Assembly (NCBI GenBank): GCA_004802725.1
Contig: SGPM01000294.1
Span: forward strand, 1-34,754
Length of the DNA stretch: 34,754 nucleotides
Direction: 5' to 3'
Source of the DNA: Antrodiella citrinella
Taxonomy: Eukaryota; Basidiomycota; Agaricomycetes; Polyporales; Steccherinaceae
The first letter of the stretch is position 1. Every line of letters starts with the position of its first letter. The position numbers were made by a program, and so were the translations under genes. The notes below the pieces were generated by a model. That model was not told the DNA's origin. It ran no database searches and was given only the letters and a program-made list of their open reading frames with translations. Of this stretch, positions 1 through 11,349 are shown in pieces.

Positions 1-12
1 AGTAAGAGCCTC

Positions 13-60
<48 letters not shown>

Positions 61-763
61 CTTCCCCACTAATGTATGTAGCCTGAATAGAGAAACGGCG
101 CGATACATGCTCTCGTGTTGGCACTCTCCTCCATCTTCGTCTCGCACTTCATCCTGCACCTACGCCAAGTCCACTTTCACACAGCCGGGTCGGGCAGCGG
201 CAGTGGGCCGTCCTCTCTCACACTCAACTCGGTCGTCTTCGCGCAGGCAGGTACCAGCACACCGGCGGCCTCCTCGGAGCGAAGCTCGTCGATTCGGAAC
301 AGGATCGTAGGCAACCTCGGTGCGCCGCTGAGACCGCTGGGCGGCGGGTTGAACGGTCCGGGCATGAGCGACTCGGAGGAGGCGACGACGACGAGTGTTC
401 GAAGACACAGACGGGATAGTAGCTCGGAGGATGACGAGTCGGAGAAACTGCTCTACCCGTAAGTCTCAAGTCTCTCTCCCTTCCTGACTTGCTCTACCGC
501 ATCCACTCATCGTTGGAACAACGTGATATAGTCACACGGAACTCGATGCGGAGATGGGACAGGTTTTCGACGACGCGGCGTACGGCGAGAATCTCCTTAG
601 CGTCATCCACAGAGGAGACACGCAGGATGGCGTGGTGATTTCCATACCGCTGCCCATCGGCGAAAGTGAAGGGAATCGGCGTTTGCTGGGTTCAGATAGT
701 GACTTGGACTCGGATGAGGAGGGTGTTGTGCCGGGTGCACCGACGTATGGACACGAACTGTAA
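1..763 (+). CDS. Partial gene: C-terminal part of a multi-pass membrane protein with a Ser/acidic tail
   Basis: Only the last two full exons are inside the window. Base 1 appears to be the last base of an upstream exon, followed by donor GTAAGA. Predicted exons are 91-458 and 532-763 (stop TAA 761-763), with introns 2-90 and 459-531. The exon at 91 opens with a hydrophobic helix (about residues HALVLALSSIFVSHFILHLRQ) and continues as a Ser/Gly-rich, then acidic cytoplasmic tail (runs such as DSSSEDDE and DSDLDSDEE). A final helix ending in a basic 'FILHLRQ' step followed by a disordered tail resembles the end of the seven-pass DUF6533-type proteins common in Agaricomycetes. That family guess is inference from a short segment. 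The N-terminal helices needed to test it lie outside the window. Confidence 0.6.
16..57. repeat. (CT)21 microsatellite inside an intron
   Basis: An uninterrupted run of CT dinucleotides fills half of the 89-nt intron 2-90 of the truncated membrane-protein gene. On the sense strand it is a polypyrimidine tract upstream of the acceptor at 88-90, so length changes could affect splicing. Confidence 0.95.
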
Positions 764-1064
764 TCTCGACATGCGGACTCGGACCATACAAAATGGAAAA
801 TAGGTCGAATTTAGATGCGTGTAGGATATATGGGGACTGTAGACTAAGCTGCGGTACGTACATACTTACCAACTGCGATGCAAGAGGTTATACATTGTGT
901 GTTTATGGATACTAGCTGTCCCTCGGGTGTCAGAGCATCAGAGTGCTTAGTGACCACACACCCTGAAAAAGAAATGTACTTGGCGTAATCACGGTGTATA
1001 CCTTTCAAGATAAGCTTCTAGCACAGAGATGCATCCTACGCGTTTGCACGCGGAGAAGACAAAA
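764..1064. other. Intergenic, 3' ends of two convergent genes
   Basis: This is a short AT-richer spacer between the stop of the partial membrane-protein gene and the end of the F-box relic on the opposite strand. I see no coding or RNA signal beyond presumed 3' UTRs. Confidence 0.5.
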
Positions 1065-2800
1065 TCATGCACTCCTCCCCTCGAACACTCGCCATAAGAG
1101 GTATGAGAGAGGCCACCACCCTGTTCCGTCCGCCGGCGCACGCGCGTCGGCCTCCAGGTTCTCGTCATCGGCAGTCTGAAACTCAAACGAGTCGATGCTG
1201 CACAGCTTGGGAAAGATCCGCGACAGGTAAGCCGCTACGTGGGGTACATCATCCCGCGATGATTTGGGCGTGTCCCAAACGCAGCGCAGTCACGACGGAG
1301 AGTGACCTCGTAGGATGGGAGGCGCCAATTTTTGGCCACGTCGTGCGTGCCGTCGATCGTCGCTCCGAAGAACGTCAAACGTGGACAGTGCGTGGCGAGA
1401 GGCGAGAGGCCCGAAAGAGTGATGCACCGGTCCGCAGTTGGGTGGTGGGCACCGATGACGGCCTGGGTCCAGACGAAGTGTCTGAAGCTCCGGCCAAGCC
1501 CGCGCCATGTCTCGTACGAGGCTGTCGTCAATGGCCCAGCACCACATGACGTCGAGATGCAAAGAGCGTAAATGGGTGCAGCGAAGTAGAGGCCGGAGAG
1601 CCGAGGAAAGGATTGGAACCTCCTCTATAGCCAAGGCGTCGTACAGGTCGAGTGGAGATTCGTTTTGATACACTTGGATATCTGTAAGCTTGGTCGGAGA
1701 ACACGGATCTATGATAGCTTTGAAGAGCGACGCGGCGAGGGCGTGGCTTGGCAAAGGAGGCGTGCCATCCAAGATGTCGCAAGAGAACGACTGAAGGCTG
1801 GGGTACGTAGATACCTGCAGAAGCAGAATTGCAGAATCCAATAGAAGCGTAGGATTGATCGAGAGTGAGGTCAGCGTGGAAAACACCAACTTGTCGGGAA
1901 AAAATTCGCGAGGACCATGGTTTGCCAGTGAGAAGTCAGAGTGACGGTCGACTCCTGTAAGTTGGGAAGCTGAGATGCCGTGCGCAGAATCATCCCATCT
2001 GCACCCACGTCGATGCCGCAAGTGTACAGCTGCCCTTTGTATGATGATGCATACAGACCGACACTGGTCTGGCGTGTCTTGTAAACGCAACCGTTTCAGT
2101 ACAAGATGCGTCAAGTCAAACGGTCGTGATGTCGACACAGCGATAGTAGTCGGATTCGTTCCATCGTAGAAGTGGCTGATGTTGCTCAACTGATCGCCTG
2201 CCGTCCTGAGCACAAACTCAAACGCACCTCCGGCGGTAACGTCACGGGGCCACGGGCAGTTGGCGCAAGACAGCACACGCAAAGCGGGGAAAAGCCTCGC
2301 GGACAACAGAGCGGCATAGAACCCGATAGTGTCCCCCCACCATTGGCTAAGATGGATAACTTTGATCCTCGAGGAGTATTTCAACATCCTTCGTACGTCG
2401 TCCAAGTGCAAAGGCTTGCGAAATGCCTGGGAACTCGAGTTCAGATCCTGATTGAGGGGATAAAGAAAAGGCAGGAACTGGAACTTACATATAGCGATTT
2501 TGCACGTCCACATATCGCATGCCACCGATCCTGAGGCGCAAGTCGAAAATCCTGTAAAGCGTCTGTGACGGATCGCAGGAGAGGTACCAGGCTGTCCTGC
2601 TCACTCCACAGGATGTCTAGACTCGGTTCGAGAAACACCTTGGCTGTGAGGCACAGCGACATAGCAGCTTGATTCCTATCGTCTACGAGAGACTTGCCTT
2701 GCGAGTCTAGGCAAAGGGGTTCATCCCAGGCAAGAATGGCATGCTGCACGATGAGCTCTACTGATTCTGGGATGGGAAACACGTTGTGCATCAGTTGCAA
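1065..2800 (-). pseudogene. F-box/LRR-like gene with a multiply broken reading frame
   Basis: The N-terminus (start 2800) has an F-box-like beginning (HNVFPIPESVELIVQ, then a LTAKVFLEPSLDILW step). This is followed by a 41-nt intron (2448-2488) and a leucine-rich body ('LPNLQE', 'THLRSLHLDV', 'AWPELQTLRL', 'GLSPLATHCPRL', 'VAAYLSRIFPKL'). That order of segments is typical of the large Agaricomycete F-box/LRR family. The segments lie in different frames. Shifts are needed at the six-A run 1899-1904, near 1464-1470, at the five-T run 1329-1333 and near 1252-1256. The open frame across 1290-2447 reads through some shifts but gives unlikely sequence there. A further switch near 1995-2070 could be a weak 52-nt intron or another indel. 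The family C-terminus ends at stop 1065-1067. Other genes here are intact, so real decay is favoured over sequencing error. Confidence 0.65.
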
Positions 2801-3371
2801 CCAGCTTAGAGATCGTGGTCAGCCAATTTGAAAAAAGCGTACCTAGTAGCTAGGTCAACATCGGTGTCACTGGCAGGTTGACCGTGACGATGAGCGACCT
2901 AAGAGCGATGTACAAGGAGTACTGCGATGAATCGTGCCGAGTAAGGCCGCGATGAAGTTCGGGCGGAGAAACGAGAAGCAACGACATATCGTCGAAACTT
3001 GGTCGTAAACTTCGCTCTTGTCCTTGGAATGCAGCCAGTTTCGTGTCATCGTCATAATAATACAGCCAAAAAAGAGCACATTGACTTATTTCCCGAGACG
3101 TAAACTCACGAGGGCGGATTCCGAACATCGTTGCACAAGGTGAGGAGGTGGTCATATTAAGCCCCGGGTGACAACGTGAGTGGTGATTGGGACCTCTTGT
3201 GTCTGCGAATATCGACCCGCACATCGGCTTGCAACCGGACATAGAGGACTCTCTACAGTGTAGTGGGTTCCAAAGGCACATCTTACAACAACATCATATA
3301 TGATACAGCTTTCTTTCGTGCTCCATTTCGTACTCCAGTCCAAACGCAGACGCTGCCAGCAAGTCAAACCC
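2801..3371. other. Spacer with an unassigned minus-strand ORF
   Basis: An open stretch of 143 codons lies on the minus strand (3281 down to 2850), with a GTGAGT-like site near 3108. Its translation shows no family feature I know and no leucine-rich repeat linking it to the neighbouring F-box relic. I treat it as spacer: the F-box 5' flank and the formamidase 3' flank. Confidence 0.4.
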
Positions 3372-4214
3372 TCAAGCCTGCGCAGCCTTGACGAACTGGG
3401 CAACCAAGTCGACATACGCGTCTTCTTTGAAGATATCGTTGTGCCCGTTTGGCGTCAGAGTTGTAAAGTCCGACGTGACCACACCCTTCGCGTCCTCACG
3501 GGCATGGAGACGGGCGAGATGAGCGAAGAACGTTTCGGACTGGACGAGGTCCACGAGGGGGTCGTTCTTGTTGTGAACGACGAGCCAGCGGGCGTGGTCG
3601 CCGCCGGGACGGAGGGCGTACGCGGCGACGTTGACTTCGGGATAAGAAGGGCGATCGCCGAAAGTGTGGGCGATGAACCACTGCTTGTAGCTGGGGAAGC
3701 TCTGGAGGAGGAGGTCGACATCGTATATGCCCTCGGAGAGCACGAAGCCCTTGACTGCGCGAAGCAGATCGGGGGAAGGTGTGAGTGTATCCGGTGGGCA
3801 GGACGGGGCCAGGAAGATGGAAGCGAGCATGTGGGCAGAGCAGCTGTGACCGATGAGGTAGATGGCGGACGGGGGCGAGTATTTGTGGACAAGGAAGTGG
3901 AGGAAGGACAGGATGTCGCGGGCGTGGACGGGATGCTGGTGAGGGGTAGCGGGGGATGTGAGGCGGTAGTTGGGTACTGCGACGGGGCAGTGGGTAGCTG
4001 CGGCGAGGCTGCGGGCGAGGGCAGCGTGGTCTGCCTTGTCTTCGCTGTGAAAGAAGGGTGAGTGGTGAGAGGAGGAGGAGGAGAGGACCACTGACGAGCG
4101 CCAGGCGCCACCGTGCACGAAAACGAGCAGGGGAGCGGGGTGGTAGTCGGGAGGCTGGTAGTAGTCAAAGGACTGGAGGGGATCCTCCGCAGCGTATGGG
4201 ATGTCTGACATCAC
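3372..4214 (-). CDS. BNA7: Kynurenine formamidase-like alpha/beta hydrolase (BNA7 type)
   Basis: An intronless ORF of 280 residues, close to yeast Bna7 (about 260). The family hydrolyses N-formyl-L-kynurenine to kynurenine and formate, the second step of tryptophan degradation toward NAD; it is expected to be cytosolic. Visible features are the oxyanion-hole motif HGGAW (residues 34-38), the nucleophile elbow GHSCSAH with Ser124, an acid at Asp218 in 'HNKNDPLVD' and a catalytic His258 in 'NGHNDIF'. The triad is complete and in the usual order. Two ATGs stand together at the start; the upstream one (4212-4214) is given. The gene is divergent from PMP3 with 109 bp between start codons. Related hydrolases act on other small esters, so the exact substrate is inferred. 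Long ORFs on the opposite strand are GC-rich shadows. Confidence 0.85.
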   Translation of the reverse strand: MMSDIPYAAEDPLQSFDYYQPPDYHPAPLLVFVHGGAWRSSVVLSSSSSHHSPFFHSEDKADHAALARSLAAATHCPVAVPNYRLTSPATPHQHPVHARDILSFLHFLVHKYSPPSAIYLIGHSCSAHMLASIFLAPSCPPDTLTPSPDLLRAVKGFVLSEGIYDVDLLLQSFPSYKQWFIAHTFGDRPSYPEVNVAAYALRPGGDHARWLVVHNKNDPLVDLVQSETFFAHLARLHAREDAKGVVTSDFTTLTPNGHNDIFKEDAYVDLVAQFVKAAQA

Positions 4215-4242
4215 TGTAGTGGTGTAAGATGTGGCTTGTGCC

Positions 4243-4250
4243 TGACGTCA
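4243..4250. promoter_or_regulatory. Perfect palindromic CRE (TGACGTCA) in a divergent promoter
   Basis: The octamer is the consensus site of CREB/ATF-type bZIP factors. In fungi these include Sko1/Atf1-like regulators of osmotic and oxidative stress genes. It sits 29 bp upstream of the BNA7 start and 74 bp upstream of the PMP3 start, so it could serve both. A TACTTAAAAG element that may act as a TATA box for PMP3 follows at about 4260-4269. Confidence 0.6.
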
Positions 4251-4323
4251 TCCCTCCTGCTACTTAAAAGCCATCGTCCCACACCCCTCCCTTTCCTTAT
4301 CCCCTTTCAGCATCTCCCTCACA

Positions 4324-4705
4324 ATGGCCTTCACTGCTTCAGACATCTGCAAGGTATGTTTCTCCCTCTCCTACCCTCACAGACAGCACTCACTCCCCTC
4401 TGTAGATCCTGTAAGTCCTACCCGTCCATCCACCGTCGCCTCGTCCCTGACCATCCCCCCCAACAGCTTTGCCATCTTCCTACCACCCGTCGGTGTCTTC
4501 CTAGAACGAGGTTGCGGTGCTGACTTCCTCATCAACATCCTGCTCGTACGTCCCTTCTCTTCTGCCCCCCCAACCCCTCGCTCATTCATTCACACAGACC
4601 ATCCTGGGTTACATGTAAGCCTTGCGCGCGTCCCGTCAGTCTCTTACTAACTCTCCGTCTAGTCCCGGAATCATCCACGCGCTGTACATCATCCTGAAGT
4701 ACTGA
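4324..4705 (+). CDS. PMP3: Plasma membrane proteolipid Pmp3 (UPF0057)
   Basis: Five exons: 4324-4353, 4406-4410, 4467-4545, 4598-4614 and 4663-4705. They encode 57 residues, the normal Pmp3 length. The product begins MAFTASDICKIL and has the family core 'FLPPVGVFLERGCGADF' followed by a second hydrophobic helix ending 'ALYIILKY'. Pmp3 is a two-helix plasma-membrane protein that limits membrane hyperpolarisation and cation influx and is commonly induced by salt and cold. The second exon is only 5 nt (ATCCT). Without it the frame is lost; with it the conserved 'DICKI-FAI' step is restored. Introns are 47-56 nt. The start is fixed by family fit and an ACAATGG context. The 109-bp divergent promoter with a CRE suits stress control. 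Confidence 0.95.
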
Positions 4706-7257
4706 TCCCCCCCTAATTCTTCCTTCCTTCACGACCCCTCCACGATTGTTTTCTTCTTCCCCTGTCGGACTCCTGGATGTCATGTCCGTCTGTAGCCCCT
4801 ACATCACCTTCAACTTCTCCCTTGTTCAAGCCTTCTCGAACTTGTCTGTAATGATACCTTAGGCAAGGATAAATTCATCGTGTCTGGGTTGTCGTCGTCT
4901 TGGTGTCGTCGACGCGTCAAGCACTTGCACCCTAAGTGGCGGCAACCCATCCCCATAAGAGCAAGGAGGCCCGGCTTGCTTACAATTAAAGTCTTGGCGG
5001 CCCCAAGGCACGCTTGCCTCTGCCCGGGCCCGCCGGACCCGGAGTCGACCTCTGTTTCGAAGACATGTGCTGTCCTTATACCGAATGTTGGATAATTGGA
5101 TCCCGACGAATGTGCGATCGGTAGCCACGCCGACGCTTCCCGCCTCATTTCAATCTTATCTATTTGATTTGAATGTTTTGTATTTAGTCACTCACGTTCT
5201 GTAGTCGTCGTACGGTATGCGTTTGCAGCAATGCGATCCCCCCTTCTGCTGTTCCAAACGCCTTCGTGCGTGTAATTCCTACACCGAACAGCTCTCAGGA
5301 TGCTAGGATCACGCGAACGGATTCAGGTCGGTGACTTGAAGGTGACGAATAGCGTATATCCGTATCCTCCCTCCGCACCGTGCTATAGTACTAGCACACA
5401 TCAAATACAAGTTCAAGGTCAAGGGATCGATGATCTTTCTCTTCCTCCTCTTCCTCCTCGTGATCATGCCCGTACTACTAGCAGCGTTCAAGAATCCACT
5501 TCGTTTCCGGGGGTGCCCCTCGACTTCGGAGAGGGCTGGTACCACGTTAGTAGTTGCCAGCCGACGAATTCTGTGGCGCAAAAACGTCGACGGTCAGTCA
5601 CAGGCGGGACTCGGGACTCATCGTTTGTTTGTTTGTTTACCCGATAGCTATTCGGTTATGACTTGTGAAACGATCGCGAGCGAGACGTGACAGGTGAGGT
5701 TTGGAATTTGGAATTTGAAAGCAGGACTCACGACCTGGTGGGGCCAAGGAGAGTCGGCGGTTGGCTGGGATGCGAGCGGCCGAGCTGAACGCAGCTCGCG
5801 AGGTATCGTTTACGGACAGAGTCGACCGGGGGGGGGGGAGGGGGGGAACAAGAGGCGACGTACTAGGCCTACTACAGCATCGTGCCAGTGACGAGACGGA
5901 ACGAAAACAAAAAAAAGGGACGTCGTTGCGGTGGTGATGATCGAGAAGTCCGCGGCAGAGGGGAGAACAAACAAAGGAAAAGGAAAGGGAGGGTGTGTGT
6001 GGTTGGGGGGGGGAATGGTTCTTAAGTAGTGGCGGCAGGTTTCGTGACGCGAGGCTGCCTACACGAACCCACCCTGTTTCCCTTGCTCGAAGGGCAAGGC
6101 TAGTGTTGGCGAGGTGACGCGTGGCGAGGGTTGTGCGCCGCGTCGTTCCTCTGTTCCAAGGTCTATTATGGGACTGAGGAAAGTAAGAGGACACGAAACA
6201 TTATGGTCTGGTATCGCCCGCCCATACTCCTTCGTAGCCGGAGGCCTCAGAGCCCTTTGCGCCTCAACCAGAGGCCTGAGGAACGAACAAACAAAGAATG
6301 TGTGCTTCCTGGATACGTCCGACGTCGAACAAAGAGCACCATCTAAACTGCGGTGGTTGGGTGCGAGTTGCGTCTGGGTTCGAGACCAGTACGCCCTTGC
6401 TTTCCTTCCTGAGGTGTCCGTCTAGGACCAGACCAGAGGAACGTCCACCGACTTGCTGTTGTCCCAGTCAAAAGCAAAAGAGCGCTTCCGAAAAGGAAAA
6501 AGCATATTCGGTGAGAGCCTAGACGTCCGACAGCAGTAACAAAAAAGCACGCGAAGACTTGGAGACCTCTTACCACATTGTCGCACCGCTCCATCGCGCA
6601 GTGGTGGCCGCGTACTGCGGTCCAGACAGCTGCGGGACATAGTCGTCGCGGCCCAGTCGACAAACCTGTGCTGTAAAAGTTCACCAGTGCCCTGCCGCTC
6701 CTGGTGCGAAGTTCGAGAAGCGGACACCACGGTGGCACCATAGAGGATCCTGATATTGGAGTCCGCAGTATATAGTCCGCAGCATAGAAGACCCATTGAT
6801 ATCAACCGGCATACCTGGGAGCGTTGTCACTATAGAGTACGTTTCCAACATGCACAATTGCAACCGTTGACTCACAACTGACATCACCGATGCGCTCCAG
6901 CTCTCCAAATTTTTGAAATAGCATCAGGATTTGGAAAATCCGTACTGAAGGGTGCGGACAAGTCCACCAACGACAGTTGTACCCATACATGGAATTATGC
7001 CTGAGTATCTATCCTTCATTCGAAGGCAGAAGAGGGAGGGGGGTATCAACGCCAAAAGCCTCGTTATCATTGGTAGCGGGAAATAGTCCTGAATAATAAA
7101 CAAAACAAAACACGAACACAAAAAATCGGGGTGTGGGGGTGGGTAGTAGGTTATAAAAGTGGCAGGTATGATAGCGCGAGACTTGCCATAAGCCCTCTGC
7201 AGGAACAGAGCACAACGTAAATACAACCAACAAAAGACAAAAGACACGGGTATGTGA
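4706..7257. other. 2.5-kb region with no supportable gene
   Basis: The stretch contains the PMP3 3' flank, CT-rich and poly(G)-rich patches and many short ORFs on both strands. The longest is 185 codons on the minus strand, 6194-5637. Their translations are low-complexity or Arg/Ser/Pro-rich and match no family. A minus-strand pyrimidine-rich stretch (about 6010-5880) resembles a fungal core promoter or 5' UTR, but no good CDS follows it. TTTG repeats occur at about 5624-5639. A tRNA-like B-box at 6377-6387 was rejected. The far right end is the 3' flank of the syntaxin gene. Confidence 0.5.
5828..5846 (+). repeat. Poly(G) tract
   Basis: Eleven Gs, one A, then seven Gs. A second run of nine Gs lies at 6005-6013. 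On the minus strand these are poly(C) tracts inside a pyrimidine-rich stretch. Such tracts can fold as G-quadruplexes and are prone to length errors. Confidence 0.85.
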
Positions 7258-8722
7258 TCAGTTGTTCTTCGCCTTCACCACCTCGACGGCGATGACGATG
7301 GCAATGATGATGAGCAGGACGAGGGCGATGGCGAAGCAGATCCATCGTTTCTTTCGCGCTGCTCGGGCAGAGTCGACGGCTTTCTCGGTGTAGTTCAAGC
7401 TGACACAAAAAGTCAGTCAAAAACTAAAAATAATAATATGCACAGATGGTGACATACCCAGCCTCCGTATCTTTCTCTATTATTTGAGTGGTCGCCTCAA
7501 TCGCACGGATGGGCTCGTCCTGTTGCTCAACTAATACAGACATCTACGACGCATTGTCTTTTCAATATTTTGCCCAAAGATAACTGCGCATATGAACGTA
7601 CATCGTTGAAGAGCTGGGCCAGCTCAGTAAGTGTCTTCTCGATACGCTTGATGTCCTCGTGTCGCTCTTGTACCTCCCGGTACGCTGAGCGTGCTTCGCC
7701 ATACCGGTTGGAGTTCATGAGCTATAGAGAAAGTGAGAACGGAATTTTCGAATTGGAATCGTCGCAAACTTACTGCTTGGCTGAAGATCTGGCCACCCTG
7801 GTCGTCGTTAACAACGGCCTTGATCTCTTCGGGTGACGCATCGGGTTTCACTACAATGATTCAACCGACAGCATGAGCGCGTGCATACAACGACTGAACG
7901 AAGTGCGTACCAATCTTGTACTGACGCTCCATGCGCTGCTTGAACTTCGACCGGTTCTGTTGCTCTACGGTCTGGTAGTTCTGGATAGCTTCTACGAACT
8001 TCTGCTTGACCAGGCCAGTCTACCATAACCGGTGCATTAGTTCACCTGTACAAGCTACCGTGGTTGTCAACCAGCACACACCTGCTGCTTGCGAATCTGC
8101 CCATCACGACCCGATCCTCCTTGCTTCTCAAGCGACTTTATCCGGCGCTTCAGCACGTTACTAAGAGCACTGGTATCTTGGATGAGGTCTTCGAGTTGCT
8201 GCGCAAGTCGTTCTGCAGCAGCGTCGTCGGTGTTGTCTAGGGAACGCGAGTGGAGGTCTGAAATGCGGGAGACGTTGTCGTTGAAGGTTCGCAGGTCATC
8301 TTGAATGGAGGAGATCTGCGCCGGTCATATCAGCGAAAGTTCGAACTTGTATGGCCAAGTTTGCGTACCTCGCTGTAGAACGTTGACATGGCATCGCCCG
8401 GACCACCTGGCGTAAGAACGGCAGAAGACTGTGACTTGACCACTGAATCATAGCTGTCGGAAGGGTTGGTGACGTCGTCAAAAGGATTGGGTCTCGACGG
8501 TGGTTGGTAGTTGCCTGCAGGGTTCGTCTGCATGGGATACGAGTCGCTATAGTCGAGTCAGTTCAGCAGCTGCAACATGCGCGCCAAGAACGAACAACGT
8601 ACGTGTTGGTGTTACCACCCTGTTGCGCCTACAACAAAGAATAGGCATGAGTGACTTGCAAGAGGTCATGCCTTGGTCAGGGAAAAATTTACCCTCAGAG
8701 CTGCAAGTCTATCCCGAGCCAT
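7258..8722 (-). CDS. SSO1: Plasma-membrane t-SNARE syntaxin (Sso1/Sso2 type)
   Basis: Nine exons on the minus strand: 8693-8722, 8603-8628, 8369-8546, 8082-8315, 7911-8019, 7774-7850, 7602-7721, 7458-7543 and 7258-7399. They give 333 residues. A Pro/Asn-rich N-terminus is followed by an Habc-like helical region (about residues 80-200). The SNARE helix (about 225-290) contains 'TLTELAQLFNDMSVLVEQQ', with the zero-layer Gln at about 266. A basic RKKR step and a single C-terminal membrane anchor (about 307-326) come next, with a short tail ending VKAKNN. Sso-type syntaxins pair with Sec9 and Snc at the plasma membrane to fuse secretory vesicles, which in hyphae are concentrated at the tip. Exons 1 and 2 are very small (30 and 26 nt), but their junctions keep frame. 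Yeast Sso proteins are about 290-295 residues, so this one is slightly long at the N-terminus. Confidence 0.93.
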
Positions 8723-9044
8723 TGTGTCGTATCAAATGAAGTAGGAGAGGAAGTTGGAAGGAAAGAAGTACGAAGGGTTAGGAATGCCTTTAAGAATGGA
8801 CTGTGGGGTCGACAGCAATCAATGCTGTGGAGGAGAGGAGAGAGAGGAGGGGATAGAGAGTGGGTTGAAGGAAGGAAGGGGGGGAGGCGGTGCCACTGTG
8901 AGAGGGCGGTCCTCTGGCGTTGATGGGCAGGGCGCCTGTGATGCGCGGAGTCTGCCGGCATCCCTCTGTGGACACAGCGGCCAATGCTATACACGTTCTA
9001 TATCTATATCGACAACTACAGTGGAGGTAACAGCATCTCATATC
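8723..9044. other. Syntaxin 5' flank and argininosuccinate lyase 3' flank
   Basis: The two flanking genes are both on the minus strand. The stretch just upstream of the syntaxin start is pyrimidine-rich on the coding strand (about 8730-8890), typical of fungal core promoters. No further gene is seen. Confidence 0.5.
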
Positions 9045-10825
<1,781 letters not shown>

Positions 10826-10832
10826 TTTGACT

Positions 10833-10888
10833 CTAAATATTAGACTTTTAGCTTTATGGATCCAGTAAAAACGTGAAAACGTACGCAC
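10833..10888 (-). other. Probable 5' UTR intron of argininosuccinate lyase
   Basis: On the minus strand, donor GTGCGT (10888-10883) and acceptor TTTAG (ending 10833) bound a 56-nt segment ending 7 nt before the ATG. Size and signals match the coding introns of the same gene. Confidence 0.5.
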
Positions 10889-10982
10889 CAAGCTGACCAG
10901 AGTTGAGAACGTTGTATGGGAGGTGATGTAGGTTCAAAGCGAGCTTGAGTTACGTTTTTTTTGGTGGCAGATTGCAATTGAG

Positions 10983-10988
10983 TGACTC
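10983..10988. promoter_or_regulatory. Possible Gcn4/CPC1 core site (TGACTC)
   Basis: The hexamer sits in the context GAGTGACTCG upstream of an arginine-pathway gene, a classical target of general amino-acid control. A hexamer occurs often by chance, so this rests on its position. Confidence 0.35.
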
Positions 10989-11349
10989 GTTCACGGTAGC
11001 GCCCATAGATATTCCAAGGATCTATAGTAGATCTCGCTTCAGATCTTCTTATCTACAACCCTTTCTCTTCTGTCAAGCTTCCTGGTGACCTCTGTTCATG
11101 CAATCCCATGATGTTTGCCGTGATCCAATTCTACTTACGACATGAGTACGAGCAAGCATGCAATGACATCGATACCACGGCGAATGTACAACATGTGCTT
11201 GCGGAGCTCAGGCGAACTGATTTGAATTGGGTGTGGAATGGAAGAGCAGATAATCTATACTGTATTTTATACTGTAAGTATTGGATGTTTATTTGAATCA
11301 TAGGCTATCGTTACCCGTTGCCATGCAGGAAAGTGAGACCATGAATGAA

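Larger units (their letters stand above)
10826..11349. other. Promoter region of argininosuccinate lyase
   Basis: The spacer holds the lyase 5' UTR and promoter and the 3' flank of the AIG1-like gene. TGACTC at 10983-10988 is the core of Gcn4/CPC1-type sites and lies about 160 nt upstream of the lyase ATG. That is where a general amino-acid control element would be expected. I see no other gene. Confidence 0.5.

Noticed and set aside
2850..3281. 143-codon minus-strand ORF upstream of the F-box relic
   Set aside because: No recognisable motif. It could be part of an unknown gene, but there is nothing to support a call.
3300..4061. 253-codon plus-strand ORF opposite the formamidase gene
   Set aside because: It is Gly/Val/Asp-rich shadow sequence. 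The minus strand carries a complete hydrolase with all catalytic motifs.
5637..6194. 185-codon minus-strand ORF in the gene-poor region
   Set aside because: Ser/Arg/Pro/His-rich translation crossing poly(C) runs. No domain, and no supported start or splice context.
6377..6387. GGTTCGAGACC resembles a tRNA B-box
   Set aside because: The five bases on either side do not pair as a T-stem, and no A-box or acceptor stem fits upstream.
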